From Acidovorax sp. KKS102 (GTDB taxonomy: Bacteria > Pseudomonadota > Gammaproteobacteria > Burkholderiales > Burkholderiaceae_C), in assembly GCF_000302535.1 (NCBI RefSeq), contig NC_018708.1:496001-560000 (forward strand): a DNA stretch of 64,000 nucleotides, given 5' to 3'. The first letter of the stretch is position 1, and each line of letters opens with the position of its first letter. Below, piece by piece: positions 35,000 to 43,628 of the stretch. A model generated the notes under the pieces. That model was not told the DNA's origin. It did no database searches and worked only from the letters and a program-made list of their open reading frames with translations. The translations under genes were made by a program, and so were the position numbers.

Positions 35000-36160
35000 T
35001 CAGCCCAGCGTGCGCGTTCGCGCCAGCCCCTGCATGAACGCTTCGCAGCGTCCCAGCTGTTCTAGGCTCACGTATTCATCCGGCTGGTGCGCCTGCTGGA
35101 TGCTGCCGGGGCCGCACACTACGGTGGAGATGCCTGCGTTCTTGAACAGGCCCGCCTCGGTGCCAAAGGCCACCAGCGTGGTGCTCTTTTCGCCCGACAG
35201 CTCTTGCGCCAGGCGCGTCACCGGGTCGTCCTTGCTGCCCAGGAAGCTCGGGATTTCGCAGATGGTTTCGAATTCGAAACCCGCTGCCGGCGCCACCTTC
35301 TTCATGGCGGGCTCCAGCGATTTGGCGTAGGCCACCACTTCTGACTGCATCTGCGCGGCGTTGGCCGTGGGCAGGTCGCGGAACTCGTAGCGGAACTCGG
35401 CGTCGCGCGGCACCACGTTGTCGGCGATGCCGCCGTGGAACTGGCCCACACTGCTGGTGGAAAACGGCACGTCAAAGCCCTCGAAGCGGGGCTCGCTCTT
35501 TTCAAAGTCTTCCGCCATGTCGCGCACCCGGCCCACCACGCGGGCGGCCATCTCGATGGCGTTGACCGAATGCGGCGTGAGGGAGGAATGCGCCTCCTTG
35601 CCGCGCACGCAGCACTTGTAGCGGTACACGCCCTTGTGCGCGATGGCGGGGATCATGCTGGTGGGCTCGCCCACGATGCAGGCCAGGGGCTGGATGTTGG
35701 CATCGCGCAGGTCGGCGATGAGTTCCTTCACGCCAAAGCAGCCAATCTCTTCCTCGTAGCTGAACGCATAGTGAAGGGCAAACGGCGCATCGCTGTTCAG
35801 GAACTGCTCGGCCTGCGACACGGCCACGCCGATGAAGGCCTTCATGTCGGCACTGCCGCGCCCGTACAGGTTGCCGTCCTTGACCAGCGCACTCAGCGGG
35901 TCCATGGTCCAGTCCTGCCCATCCCACGGCACCGTGTCGGTGTGGCCCGAGAGGATGATGCCCGCGGGCTTGCCCTCGCCCAGCGTGGCGAACAGGTTGG
36001 CCTTGGTCTTGTCTTCGTTGAAGGTCAGGCGGCTTTTCACGCCCAGCCGGGCCAGGTGGTCGCGGATGAAATGGATCAGCTCCAGGTTGGAGTGGTGGCT
36101 GACGGTGTTCATGCGCACCAGGGTTTGCGCAAGTTCGAGGGCGTGCGGGGAGAGTGTCAT
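35000..36160 (-). CDS. argE: acetylornithine deacetylase (M20 family)
   Basis: 386 residues. Zinc site motifs of the M20 family: S-G-H-T-D-T-V-P-W near residue 75-83, E-E-E-I-G-C with the catalytic glutamate, and D-M-K-A-F-I. The length and S-T-S/G-T-E-A-G-L-F motifs fit ArgE, which removes acetyl from N-acetylornithine in arginine synthesis; other N-acyl deacylases of the family are possible. It is divergent from the next M20 gene. Confidence 0.86.
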   Translation of the reverse strand: MTLSPHALELAQTLVRMNTVSHHSNLELIHFIRDHLARLGVKSRLTFNEDKTKANLFATLGEGKPAGIILSGHTDTVPWDGQDWTMDPLSALVKDGNLYGRGSADMKAFIGVAVSQAEQFLNSDAPFALHYAFSYEEEIGCFGVKELIADLRDANIQPLACIVGEPTSMIPAIAHKGVYRYKCCVRGKEAHSSLTPHSVNAIEMAARVVGRVRDMAEDFEKSEPRFEGFDVPFSTSSVGQFHGGIADNVVPRDAEFRYEFRDLPTANAAQMQSEVVAYAKSLEPAMKKVAPAAGFEFETICEIPSFLGSKDDPVTRLAQELSGEKSTTLVAFGTEAGLFKNAGISTVVCGPGSIQQAHQPDEYVSLEQLGRCEAFMQGLARTRTLG

Positions 36161-36237
36161 GTTGCAGTGCAAATAAACCCGGAGTGGCGCAAGGTCCGGT
36201 CCGCGGGCTAGACTGTGAGATCGTAAGGATACATATC

Positions 36238-37449
36238 ATGAACGTTATTGACTCCATCGTCACCCACGCCGCCAGTATTGCAGCGGTGCGCCGGGACATT
36301 CACGCCCACCCCGAGCTGTGCTTCGAAGAGGTGCGCACCGCCGACGTGGTGGCGCAAAAGCTCACCGAGTGGGGCATTCCCATCCACCGGGGCCTGGGCA
36401 AGACGGGCGTGGTGGGCATCGTCAAGGGGCGCGATGGCGGCGCCAACGGCCGCGCCATCGGCCTGCGCGCCGACATGGACGCCCTGCCCATGCAGGAGTT
36501 CAACACCTTCGCCCACGCCAGCAAACACCAGGGCAAGATGCACGCCTGCGGTCACGACGGTCACGTGGCCATGCTGCTGGCGGCGGCCCAGCACTTTGCC
36601 AAGCACCGCAACTTTGACGGCACCGTGTACCTGATCTTCCAGCCGGCCGAAGAGGGCGGTGGCGGTGCCCGCGTGATGATCGAGGACGGCCTGTTCGAGC
36701 AGTTCCCCATGGAGGCCGTGTACGGCATGCACAACTGGCCCGGCATGCCCGTGGGCACCTTTGCGGTGAGCCCCGGCCCGGTGATGGCATCGACCAGCGA
36801 ATTCAAGATCACCATCCGGGGCAAGGGCGGCCATGCGGCGCTACCGCACACCGGTATCGACCCGGTGCCGATTGCCTGCGGCATGGTGCAGACCTTCCAG
36901 ACCATCATCAGCCGCAACAAGAAGCCGGTGGACGCGGGCGTGATCTCGGTCACCATGATCCACGCGGGCGAGGCCACCAACGTGGTGCCCGACAGCGTGG
37001 AGCTGCAGGGCACGGTACGCACCTTCACCACCGAAGTGACGGACCTCATTGAAAAGCGCATGCGCCAGATCGCCGAGAACCATTGCGCTGCGCACGACGC
37101 CACCTGCGAGTTCGAGTTCGTGCGCAACTACCCGCCCACCGTCAACTCCCCCGCCGAGGCCGAGTTTGCCCGCAAGGTCATGACCGGCATCGTGGGTGAA
37201 GAGCATGTGGTGGCCCAGGAGCCCACCATGGGCGCCGAAGACTTTGCCTACATGCTGCAGGCCAAGCCCGGTGCGTACTGCTTCATCGCCAACGGCGACG
37301 GTGCCCACCGCGAGATGGGCCACGGCGGCGGCCCCTGCATGCTGCACAACCCCAGCTATGACTTCAACGACGACCTGATCCCGCTGGGCGCGACCTACTG
37401 GGTCAAGCTGGCCGAGGAATGGCTGGCCCAGCCTGCCAAAGCAGCCTGA
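36238..37449 (+). CDS. M20 family amidohydrolase (hippurate hydrolase type)
   Basis: 403 residues, cytoplasmic. The aminoacylase signature R-R-D-I-H-A-H-P-E-L near residue 20, R-A-D-M-D-A-L-P around 77, H-A-C-G-H-D-G-H for metal binding, and E-E-G-G-G-G-A with catalytic Glu. Such enzymes cleave N-acyl amino acids (hippurate, N-acetyl or indole-acyl conjugates). The ATG at 36238 matches the family start. A strong terminator follows at 37481. Confidence 0.88.
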   Translation: MNVIDSIVTHAASIAAVRRDIHAHPELCFEEVRTADVVAQKLTEWGIPIHRGLGKTGVVGIVKGRDGGANGRAIGLRADMDALPMQEFNTFAHASKHQGKMHACGHDGHVAMLLAAAQHFAKHRNFDGTVYLIFQPAEEGGGGARVMIEDGLFEQFPMEAVYGMHNWPGMPVGTFAVSPGPVMASTSEFKITIRGKGGHAALPHTGIDPVPIACGMVQTFQTIISRNKKPVDAGVISVTMIHAGEATNVVPDSVELQGTVRTFTTEVTDLIEKRMRQIAENHCAAHDATCEFEFVRNYPPTVNSPAEAEFARKVMTGIVGEEHVVAQEPTMGAEDFAYMLQAKPGAYCFIANGDGAHREMGHGGGPCMLHNPSYDFNDDLIPLGATYWVKLAEEWLAQPAKAA

Positions 37450-37480
37450 AGCAGCTTGGCGCGCCGTTGATCCTCCTCCA

Positions 37481-37519
37481 CCCGGGCGTGCGCAGCGCGC
37501 GTGCCCGGGTTTTCTTTTT
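37481..37519 (+). terminator. rho-independent terminator after the M20 amidohydrolase gene
   Basis: CCCGGGC (37481-37487) pairs with GCCCGGG (37503-37509) and is followed by TTTTCTTTTT (37510-37519). Confidence 0.8.
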
Positions 37520-37550
37520 GTCTTCCCACTGACTCCTGAAAGCCCTGCCC

Positions 37551-38648
37551 ATGACCGGAATCGTTGAAGCCTTCTCGCCCAGCTACGCCCAGGCGCGCAC
37601 AAAGTTTCTGGAGGCCGCCGCAGCCGCCGGCCTGTCCATCGAGTCGCACGTCCACCCGCTCAAGGGCCGCGACGGCGAAGACCTGGCCATGGACGTGGTG
37701 CGCGACGGCCCGGCCGATGCCAAAAAGCTGCTCATCGTGAGCAGCGCCTGCCATGGCGTCGAGGGCTACTGCGGCAGCGGCGTGCAGGTGTTTGCGCTGC
37801 ACGATGCCGAGTGGCGCGCCAAGGCGCGCGATGCCGGTGTGGCCACGCTCTACATCCACGCGCTCAACCCGTATGGCTTCTCGCACGTGCGCCGCTTCAC
37901 GCACGAGAACGTGGACCTGAACCGCAACTTCCAGGACTTCAGCAAGCCCCTGCCGGTGAACACGGCCTACCGCGAGGTACAGCCCCTGCTGCTGCCCGAG
38001 CAATGGCCGCCCGGCCCCGAAAACCAGGCGGCGGTGGCGGAGTACATCGCCACCAAGGGCGAGGCCGCGTGGCAGGCCGCCATCTCGCAGGGCCAGCACG
38101 AGTTTCCGCAGGGCGTGTTCTTTGGCGGCACCGAGCCCACCTGGAGCAACCGCACGCTGCGCCAGGTGCTGCGCCAGCACGGTGCCGCAGCTTCCAAGAT
38201 TGCCTGGATCGACCTGCACACGGGCCTGGGCCCCAGCGGCCATGGCGAGCGCATTTATGCCGGCAATGACGACGCCGTGGCCGTGGCCCGCGCACGCGCC
38301 TGGTGGGACGGCGGCGGCGCCACGCCGGTCACATCGATCTACGACGGCTCGTCCACCTCGGCCTTCCTCACCGGCCTGATGTGGACCTCGATCTACGACG
38401 AGTGCCCCCATGCCGAGTACACGGGCATTGCCATGGAGTACGGCACGGTGCCCGTGCTCGACGTGATGAACGCCATCCGTGCCGAGCAATGGCTCAATCT
38501 GCACCCCGAAACTCCGGCTGACAAGGCGGCCCAGATCAAGGCGCAAATGCTGGCGGCGTTCTACACCGACACGGACGTGTGGAAGGGGCAGATCATCAGC
38601 CAGGCACGGCAGTCCATGTTCCAGGCGGTGGACGGGTTGATGGGATGA
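37551..38648 (+). CDS. DUF2817 / M14-like zinc carboxypeptidase family protein
   Basis: 365 residues. The start S-S-A-C-H-G-V-E-G-Y-C-G-S-G (about 64-77) supplies the M14-type H-x2-E zinc pair. Later come N-V-D-L-N-R-N-F, and the third His in I-D-L-H-T-G-L-G. These are the hallmarks of the DUF2817 branch of the carboxypeptidase fold; substrate unknown. It lies just past the terminator of the M20 gene. The IS30-family element begins 10 bases after its stop codon, so any original downstream sequence has been displaced. Confidence 0.86.
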   Translation: MTGIVEAFSPSYAQARTKFLEAAAAAGLSIESHVHPLKGRDGEDLAMDVVRDGPADAKKLLIVSSACHGVEGYCGSGVQVFALHDAEWRAKARDAGVATLYIHALNPYGFSHVRRFTHENVDLNRNFQDFSKPLPVNTAYREVQPLLLPEQWPPGPENQAAVAEYIATKGEAAWQAAISQGQHEFPQGVFFGGTEPTWSNRTLRQVLRQHGAAASKIAWIDLHTGLGPSGHGERIYAGNDDAVAVARARAWWDGGGATPVTSIYDGSSTSAFLTGLMWTSIYDECPHAEYTGIAMEYGTVPVLDVMNAIRAEQWLNLHPETPADKAAQIKAQMLAAFYTDTDVWKGQIISQARQSMFQAVDGLMG

Positions 38649-38657
38649 GGCTTCAGG

Positions 38658-39733
38658 CGGCGGTTTCAACAACGAAGTGCACCAGTCCCCAGTGTAAGTG
38701 GGGTCACTTTGTAGCCGTGGAACACCTCATGCGGAGTCTTCCAGCCCAAGCATCTGCGGGGTCGGTGGTTGAGCCGGTACACGGCTTGGAGCACCTCTTG
38801 CTCGCTGGCCTTGCCCAGATCGCTGCCCTTGGGGAAGTAGTGGCGTAGCAGCCCATTGTGGTTCTCGTTGAGTCCTCGCTGCCAGGGGCTGTGCGGGTCA
38901 GCAAAGTACACCTTCGTCTTCAGGCGTCTGTGCACCCACCTGTGCTCGGCGAACTCCTTGCCGTTGTCCAGCGTCAGGGTGTGGCGGCGCTTGGGATGGG
39001 GCCTGAGCATTTCGATGATGGCCTGGCCCACCGGCTCGGCCTGGCGCCGCTGCACACGCTGCGCCAGTGTGTAGCGCGAGCGCCGCTCGGTCAGGGTCAC
39101 CAGCCCTGCCAGCCCACCCGCACCCGAGACGATGGTGTCGCCCTCCCAATCCCCCAGGCGCGCTCGCTTGTCCACGATGGCGGGGCGCTGTGCGATACCC
39201 ACGCGATCGCGCAGTTGCCCCGCACCCTGTGTGCCTTGCGCCGGCAATGGCCGCAACGCAGGCGCGGTGCAGCTTGTCCCATGCGGCGCAGCCGGTTGTA
39301 GATGCAGGTGTGGCTGATGCGCAGGCGCCTTTCCAGCCCCAGGCGGGCGGCTGCCTGCTGAGGCGACAGGTCCAGCTGCAGATACGACAGCACCAGCTCC
39401 CACTGGGCACCGTCAAAGCGCTGAGCGTTGGTCTGGCCGCTTTGGCGCGAGAGAGCCTGTTGATGGGCGTTGTGGGCTTGGTAGGCTGTGCTGGCGTCGC
39501 TGTTGCGCCGGATCTCGCGGGCAATGGTGCTGCGGTGGCGCCCCAGGCGCAGGGCTGTCTGTGTGATCGACAGCCCCACGTCGCGCAGGCATTGGATTTG
39601 GTAACGTTCGCTTTGGCTCAGATGGGTGTAGTTCATGGTGCACTTGGGTTGACTGGCAGGTCACACAAGTCATCTTCACTTACTTGTCTGGGCCTACCTT
39701 TTGGCAACGTGCACTTCGTTGTTGAAACCGCCG
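38658..39733. mobile_element. IS30-family insertion sequence
   Basis: About 1,076 bases with perfect 25-base inverted ends: 38658-38682 (CGGCGGTTTCAACAACGAAG...) and 39709-39733. The transposase fills the minus strand. IS30 elements make 2-3 base target duplications; none can be assigned because the immediate flanks also read CGG/CCG. The exact outer boundary is therefore uncertain by a few bases. Confidence 0.82.
38666..39636 (-). pseudogene. IS30-family transposase, frameshifted
   Basis: The N-terminal part (39636 down to about 39222) has the IS30 helix-turn-helix (L-S-Q-S-E-R-Y-Q-I, then R-H-R-S-T-I-A-R-E-I-R-R-N). The C-terminal part in another frame (about 39218 to 38666) carries the DDE core: G-D-W-E-G-D-T, T-L-D-N-G-K-E-F and the P-x-S-P-W-Q-R-G-L-N-E-N-x-N-G motif. 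Restoring one base in the C4 run at 39218-39221 joins them into one reading frame. This could be a true inactivating deletion, a sequencing slip in a homopolymer, or (less likely) programmed frameshifting. Confidence 0.78.
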
Positions 39734-39736
39734 GCC

Positions 39737-39792
39737 AAAATGGCCTGAAGTCCAGGTTTTATAAAGTTATATAGCTATACAAATAATAGCAA
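39737..39792. repeat. degenerate copy of the TAGCTGCT repeat family beside the IS element
   Basis: AAAATGGCCTGAAG, an AT-rich core and ATAGCTATAC then AATAATAGCA resemble the ends of the copy at 31469-31525, but the GC-rich middle is lost. It begins four bases outside the right end of the IS. Confidence 0.4.
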
Positions 39793-39822
39793 TGGAACGA
39801 GGGGGTAGTGTGCGAAGCCAGG

Positions 39823-40413
39823 TCAGTCGTCCAGCCGCGCGCCCTGTGTCGCACCGTGGCCGGTGGTGACGTCGAATTGCTTTTCGCGCTCGATATGCTC
39901 CTGCAGCAGGGCCTGGCCCAGGGTGTTGGCGTTGCGCTCCAGCGTGGCGCAGTCGCTGGCGGCGGGCATGTCGGCTATGGCACGGTCAATGGCCTGCGCG
40001 GCGTCGCGGCCCACCTGTACATGGCCCTGCTCGTGTTGTGACAGGGCCGGCAGATACCGGTCGAAACGGGCTTGCTGTGCCTCGGTGCCACGGCGCAGGT
40101 CGGGTAGCTGCACCTCGGTGGTCAGTCGCGTTTTCACCTGCGTGATACGGCAGCGGCCCTGCGGGTCGGGGGCCCACTGGAACTGCCAGCGCACATACCA
40201 GCGCGTGTACCCGTGAAACCGCTTGCCATTGACCAGGATAGGAGTGGCCGCGTTCAGCGCGTGGCGCAGCGACTGGTTCGGTTCTGCATGAACGGCGTAT
40301 TTGCGCTCGGCATGCTCCTCCTGCACCGCAGCCTGGGCACAGGCTGGTCCATACAGTGCCAGTGCGGTGACTGAAGCGCGCAGTAGCGACGAGGGTGGGT
40401 GTTTGTGCATCAT
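39823..40413 (-). CDS. DUF922 family secreted putative zinc protease
   Basis: 196 residues with an N-terminal signal peptide (cleavage near A-Q-A-A, residue 27-29). The DUF922 signature is present: the Y-x-V-x-G-like start, R-W-Y-V-R-W-Q-F for substrate strands, and the H-E-x-x-H-like S-Q-H-E-Q-G-H-V near residue 126-132. The family is predicted to be zinc-dependent peptidases of the envelope, without proven substrates. Its ATG overlaps the stop of the wax ester synthase gene (ATGA), so the two are translationally coupled. A second ATG follows immediately. Confidence 0.8.
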   Translation of the reverse strand: MMHKHPPSSLLRASVTALALYGPACAQAAVQEEHAERKYAVHAEPNQSLRHALNAATPILVNGKRFHGYTRWYVRWQFQWAPDPQGRCRITQVKTRLTTEVQLPDLRRGTEAQQARFDRYLPALSQHEQGHVQVGRDAAQAIDRAIADMPAASDCATLERNANTLGQALLQEHIEREKQFDVTTGHGATQGARLDD

Positions 40414-42044
40414 TCGCCCCAGGGTAGCATCAGCGTGAGCAGCGACAGCTGGTCGAACTCGGGCGCAAAGGCATCAATGATCTGCTGCGGCTCGGGGCAC
40501 AGCGTGGTGTCGGTGATCACGCCAAACTGTACGCCGCCGCCGTAGCTGAGGATGGAGACCCCCAGGCCGATGTCACCCGACTGCGGCACCCAGAACATGC
40601 ACTGCGTGACACGTGCGCCGCACAGCGTGAGCTGCTCCTTGGGGCCGGGCACGTTGGTCATCACGGCCGTGGTCTTGCGGCCAAACAGGTTGAGCAGTGC
40701 GTCCTGCGCGGGCTTGATCATCAGCCCCGCCACCGCCAGCATGGCGAACGCCAGGATGGGCTGGGTGCTGCCCTTGAGCGCATTCATGCGCTTGCGCACT
40801 TCGTACACGCGCTCGATGGGGTTGGCCACGCCAATCGGCAGCACCAGGGGCACCAAGCCAAAGCGGTTGCCCAGCTTCCAGGCCTCCTCCATGGGGCGCA
40901 GGTTCACCGGGATCATGGCGCGGATCTCCTGGCCCGTGGGGTCATCGCCCTGGCTGCGCAGGTAGCCGCCGATGGCGCCCGCCACGCACGACAGCAGCAC
41001 ATCGTTGATGGAGCAGTTCAGTGCCTTGCCGATGGCCTTGACTTCTTCGAGCGGGATCGGTGGGCACCAGGCCACGCGCTTGGCGCTGCCGGGTTGGCCC
41101 TTGAGGCGGGTGGGGGAGTCGTCTGGCATCAACGCCAGCGCTGCCGCATCGCTGACGAGCTGGTAGGCCACGCGGGCCATGTCGGCCGTGCCCGAGAGCC
41201 CATGCTGCATGGCCTTCTCCGGATCGCCCAGCATTTGCAACGACTTGGCCGCGCTGTCGCCTGCCAAGTCCAGCGCCTTCACGGTGAGGCCAGTGAAGGG
41301 CTTGATCAGGGCATCCGCAATCCAGTCCTCGGCGGTGGCGGCTTCCTTGCCCGTTCGCGCCTTGCGCTTGGGGGGCTCCGAGCCGCCATCCACCAGCGAC
41401 ATGGTCACCGAGATGAGGGCAATGCCGTCGGCAATGCAGTGGTGGATGCGCACGATGAGCGCGCTGCCTTGGGTGCCGTCGTCGCCCACAAAGTCTTCGA
41501 TCAGGTGCATCTGCCACAGCGGGCGGCGGGTATCGAGCGGCTGCATGGCCAGTTCGCCCACGCGGTCTTGCAGCGCACGCTGCATGCTGTGGCCTTTGCG
41601 GTGGGGCAGCTTCTCGCGCAGTACGTGGGCGGCAATGTCGAAGTTGCGGTCCTCCACCCAGGTTGCGCCTGCCGCATCTTCCACCACCCGCTGGCGAAAG
41701 CGCGGGTACTGCAGCAAGCGCTGCTGCACGCGTTCGCAGAGCGCCTCCCAGGTGATGCCGGGCGACAGGGTCCACACGCCGTTGATCATCATCAGGTTGC
41801 TGTGCGAGTCCATGCGCAGCCAGGCGGTATCGACCTTGCTCATGCGCTCGCCCGACAGGCCCAGCATGCCGGTGGCCGCGCGGCGCACGTTCTTCTGCAC
41901 CACGGTGGCGGCTTTGCGAGCGGCGGGGGGCAGGGCCTGGGCCGCCTTGCGCGCCACCTCAGGCCCTTGGTCGCGCAGGGTGCGCAGGGGGCTTGTGCTG
42001 TGGCCGGGTGCGGCTTTGCGGGGGGCAGGAATGCGGGTCACCAT
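40410..42044 (-). CDS. wax ester synthase / diacylglycerol acyltransferase (WS/DGAT)
   Basis: 544 residues of the bifunctional WS/DGAT family, which esterifies fatty acyl-CoA with alcohols or diacylglycerol to make storage lipids at the membrane. The catalytic H-H-C-I-A-D-G (H201, H202, D206, G207) is present, as is P-L-D-x-x-R-P-L-W near 169-177 and a late N-V-P-G-P motif. The first 70 residues, Arg/Ala/Pro-rich and basic, are an N-terminal extension unlike the usual start. It is divergent from the acyl-CoA-binding protein gene, a natural partner. Confidence 0.9.
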   Translation of the reverse strand: MVTRIPAPRKAAPGHSTSPLRTLRDQGPEVARKAAQALPPAARKAATVVQKNVRRAATGMLGLSGERMSKVDTAWLRMDSHSNLMMINGVWTLSPGITWEALCERVQQRLLQYPRFRQRVVEDAAGATWVEDRNFDIAAHVLREKLPHRKGHSMQRALQDRVGELAMQPLDTRRPLWQMHLIEDFVGDDGTQGSALIVRIHHCIADGIALISVTMSLVDGGSEPPKRKARTGKEAATAEDWIADALIKPFTGLTVKALDLAGDSAAKSLQMLGDPEKAMQHGLSGTADMARVAYQLVSDAAALALMPDDSPTRLKGQPGSAKRVAWCPPIPLEEVKAIGKALNCSINDVLLSCVAGAIGGYLRSQGDDPTGQEIRAMIPVNLRPMEEAWKLGNRFGLVPLVLPIGVANPIERVYEVRKRMNALKGSTQPILAFAMLAVAGLMIKPAQDALLNLFGRKTTAVMTNVPGPKEQLTLCGARVTQCMFWVPQSGDIGLGVSILSYGGGVQFGVITDTTLCPEPQQIIDAFAPEFDQLSLLTLMLPWGE

Positions 42045-42191
42045 CAGATGTACACCTATTGTTTGATTTTTGGGGGCTTGCCTCTATGGATTGAGCGGCC
42101 CCAGGCCATGCTCAGCCCGTAAGATACAACGCAGCAATCCCTTGCCGACACCGTTCTTTCCCTCCCCCATACAAACCCAAGGAGCACCGAC

Positions 42192-42446
42192 ATGGCCGAC
42201 CTGAACGCCACCTTCGAAGCCGCTGTGGCCAATTCCAAGAACCTGAGCGAGCGTCCCGACAACGCCACGCTGCTCAAGATCTATGCGCTGTACAAGCAAG
42301 CCACCGCCGGCGACAACACCGAGAAGAAGCCCAGCTTCTCCGACATGGTGGGCCGCGCCAAGTGGGACGCCTGGGAAAAGCTCAAGGGCACCGGCGCCGA
42401 CGACGCCAAGCAGCAGTATGTGGACCTGATCACCTCGCTGAGCTGA
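42192..42446 (+). CDS. acyl-CoA-binding protein
   Basis: 84 residues, the standard size. ACBP four-helix fold with the conserved Y-A-L-Y-K-Q-A-T-A-G-D motif near residues 31-41 and K-W-D-A-W near 56-60, which bind the CoA moiety. It carries long-chain acyl-CoA in the cytoplasm; small ACBPs are sporadic in bacteria. Placed divergently from the WS/DGAT gene, it may feed acyl-CoA to that enzyme. AAGGAG precedes the ATG, and a strong terminator follows. Confidence 0.92.
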   Translation: MADLNATFEAAVANSKNLSERPDNATLLKIYALYKQATAGDNTEKKPSFSDMVGRAKWDAWEKLKGTGADDAKQQYVDLITSLS

Positions 42447-42458
42447 TACGGCAGTACC

Positions 42459-42496
42459 CCAAAGAAAAAGGCGACCGAGGTCGCCTTTTTCTTTGG
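42459..42496. terminator. bidirectional rho-independent terminator
   Basis: Perfect 18-base inverted arms (42459-42476, CCAAAGAAAAAGGCGACC, and 42479-42496) with a 2-base gap. T-runs on the right (CCTTTTTC) and A-runs on the left serve both the ACBP gene and the converging HMG-CoA lyase gene. Confidence 0.9.
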
Positions 42497-42507
42497 TTGC
42501 CCCGGGG

Positions 42508-43428
42508 CTATGCCTTGGTCCACCCCTTGGGCAGCCCCGCCTCCGGCGTCATGCCGTAAATGGGCTCGCTCGGCAGCCCCGCCTGCAGCGGCGCGCGGGC
42601 GGCCATCAGGCGCTCCAGGTCCACCCCCGTGGTGATGCCCATGGCCTCAAACATGAACACCAGGTCTTCGGTCACCACATTGCCCGACGCGCCCGGTGCA
42701 TAGGGGCAGCCGCCCAGCCCGCCCAGCGACGCATCAAAGGTGCGCACCCCCACGTCGTAGGCCGCCAGGCAGTTGGCCAGGCCCAGGCCTCGGGTGTTGT
42801 GCATGTGGGCCGCCCCGGCCTTGGCACCCAGCTCGGCGCGCAAACGCGTGAACAGGCGGCGCACCTGGGCCGGGTTGGCCATGCCGGTGGTGTCCGACAA
42901 GCCCACCTCGTCGGCACCCGCCTCGGCACACAGGCCGGCGAGCCAGATCACATCGTCCTCGGGCACTGCGCCCTGCAGCGTGCAACCAAAGGCGGTAGAC
43001 AGCCCCACCTCCACCAGCATGCCAGGCGCCTGCGCGTCGCGCAGCTGTGCCACGGCGCGCACCTCTTCGACCATGGCCTCGCGCGTCTTGCGCACATTGG
43101 CCAGCGAATGGGCGGCGCTGGCCGACACCGGCAGCGTGACCTTGTGCACCCCGGCCGCCAGCGCGGCCTCGGCCCCACGCAGGTTGGGCGCCAGCGCCAT
43201 CACGGTGATGCCAGGGTGGGTGAGCGTATGGCGCACCACCTCGGCCACATCGGCCATCTGGGGCAGCAAGCGGGCGGGCACGAAGGAGCCGACCTCGATC
43301 TCCCGCAGGCCCGCCGCCACCAGCGCGTCGATCCAGCGCAGCTTGTGGGTGGTGGGCATGGTGGCCTGGACGGACTGCAGGCCGTCGCGCGGGCCGACTT
43401 CGCTGATGAGGATTTCTGGGGACGTCAT
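42508..43428 (-). CDS. mvaB: hydroxymethylglutaryl-CoA lyase
   Basis: 306 residues, HMGL-like TIM barrel: V-G-P-R-D-G-L-Q at the start (about 9-16) and H-M-H-N-T-R-G near the end for metal binding, with the signature G-L-G-G-C-P-Y-A-P-G-A-S-G-N-V (about 235-250) holding the catalytic cysteine. It cleaves HMG-CoA into acetoacetate and acetyl-CoA in leucine degradation; no other leucine-pathway gene is in the window. The ATG at 43428 is chosen by the family start; an in-frame codon further upstream would add 31 unrelated residues. Confidence 0.92.
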   Translation of the reverse strand: MTSPEILISEVGPRDGLQSVQATMPTTHKLRWIDALVAAGLREIEVGSFVPARLLPQMADVAEVVRHTLTHPGITVMALAPNLRGAEAALAAGVHKVTLPVSASAAHSLANVRKTREAMVEEVRAVAQLRDAQAPGMLVEVGLSTAFGCTLQGAVPEDDVIWLAGLCAEAGADEVGLSDTTGMANPAQVRRLFTRLRAELGAKAGAAHMHNTRGLGLANCLAAYDVGVRTFDASLGGLGGCPYAPGASGNVVTEDLVFMFEAMGITTGVDLERLMAARAPLQAGLPSEPIYGMTPEAGLPKGWTKA

Positions 43429-43628
43429 GGTGCGGGGCAAATCAAGCGGCAGAGGATAGCGCGTGGGCTGCGCCAAACGCAGCCCTGGGCTTTTGAGCAA
43501 AGTGGCAATTTTGGCTGGCATACCGGCAAACCGCCCTGCAATAGGCGGCAGTTTGGGCGATTCCCATTGTTTTTGCGCTTCGGGACACTGGCTGCAGACG
43601 CATACATCGGCACCCGGAGACCCACACC

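Noticed and set aside
33805-37449. An amino-acid uptake and deacylation operon joining the orphan receptor with the two M20 genes
   Set aside because: The genes lie on different strands with separate control regions; no shared transcript is possible for all three.
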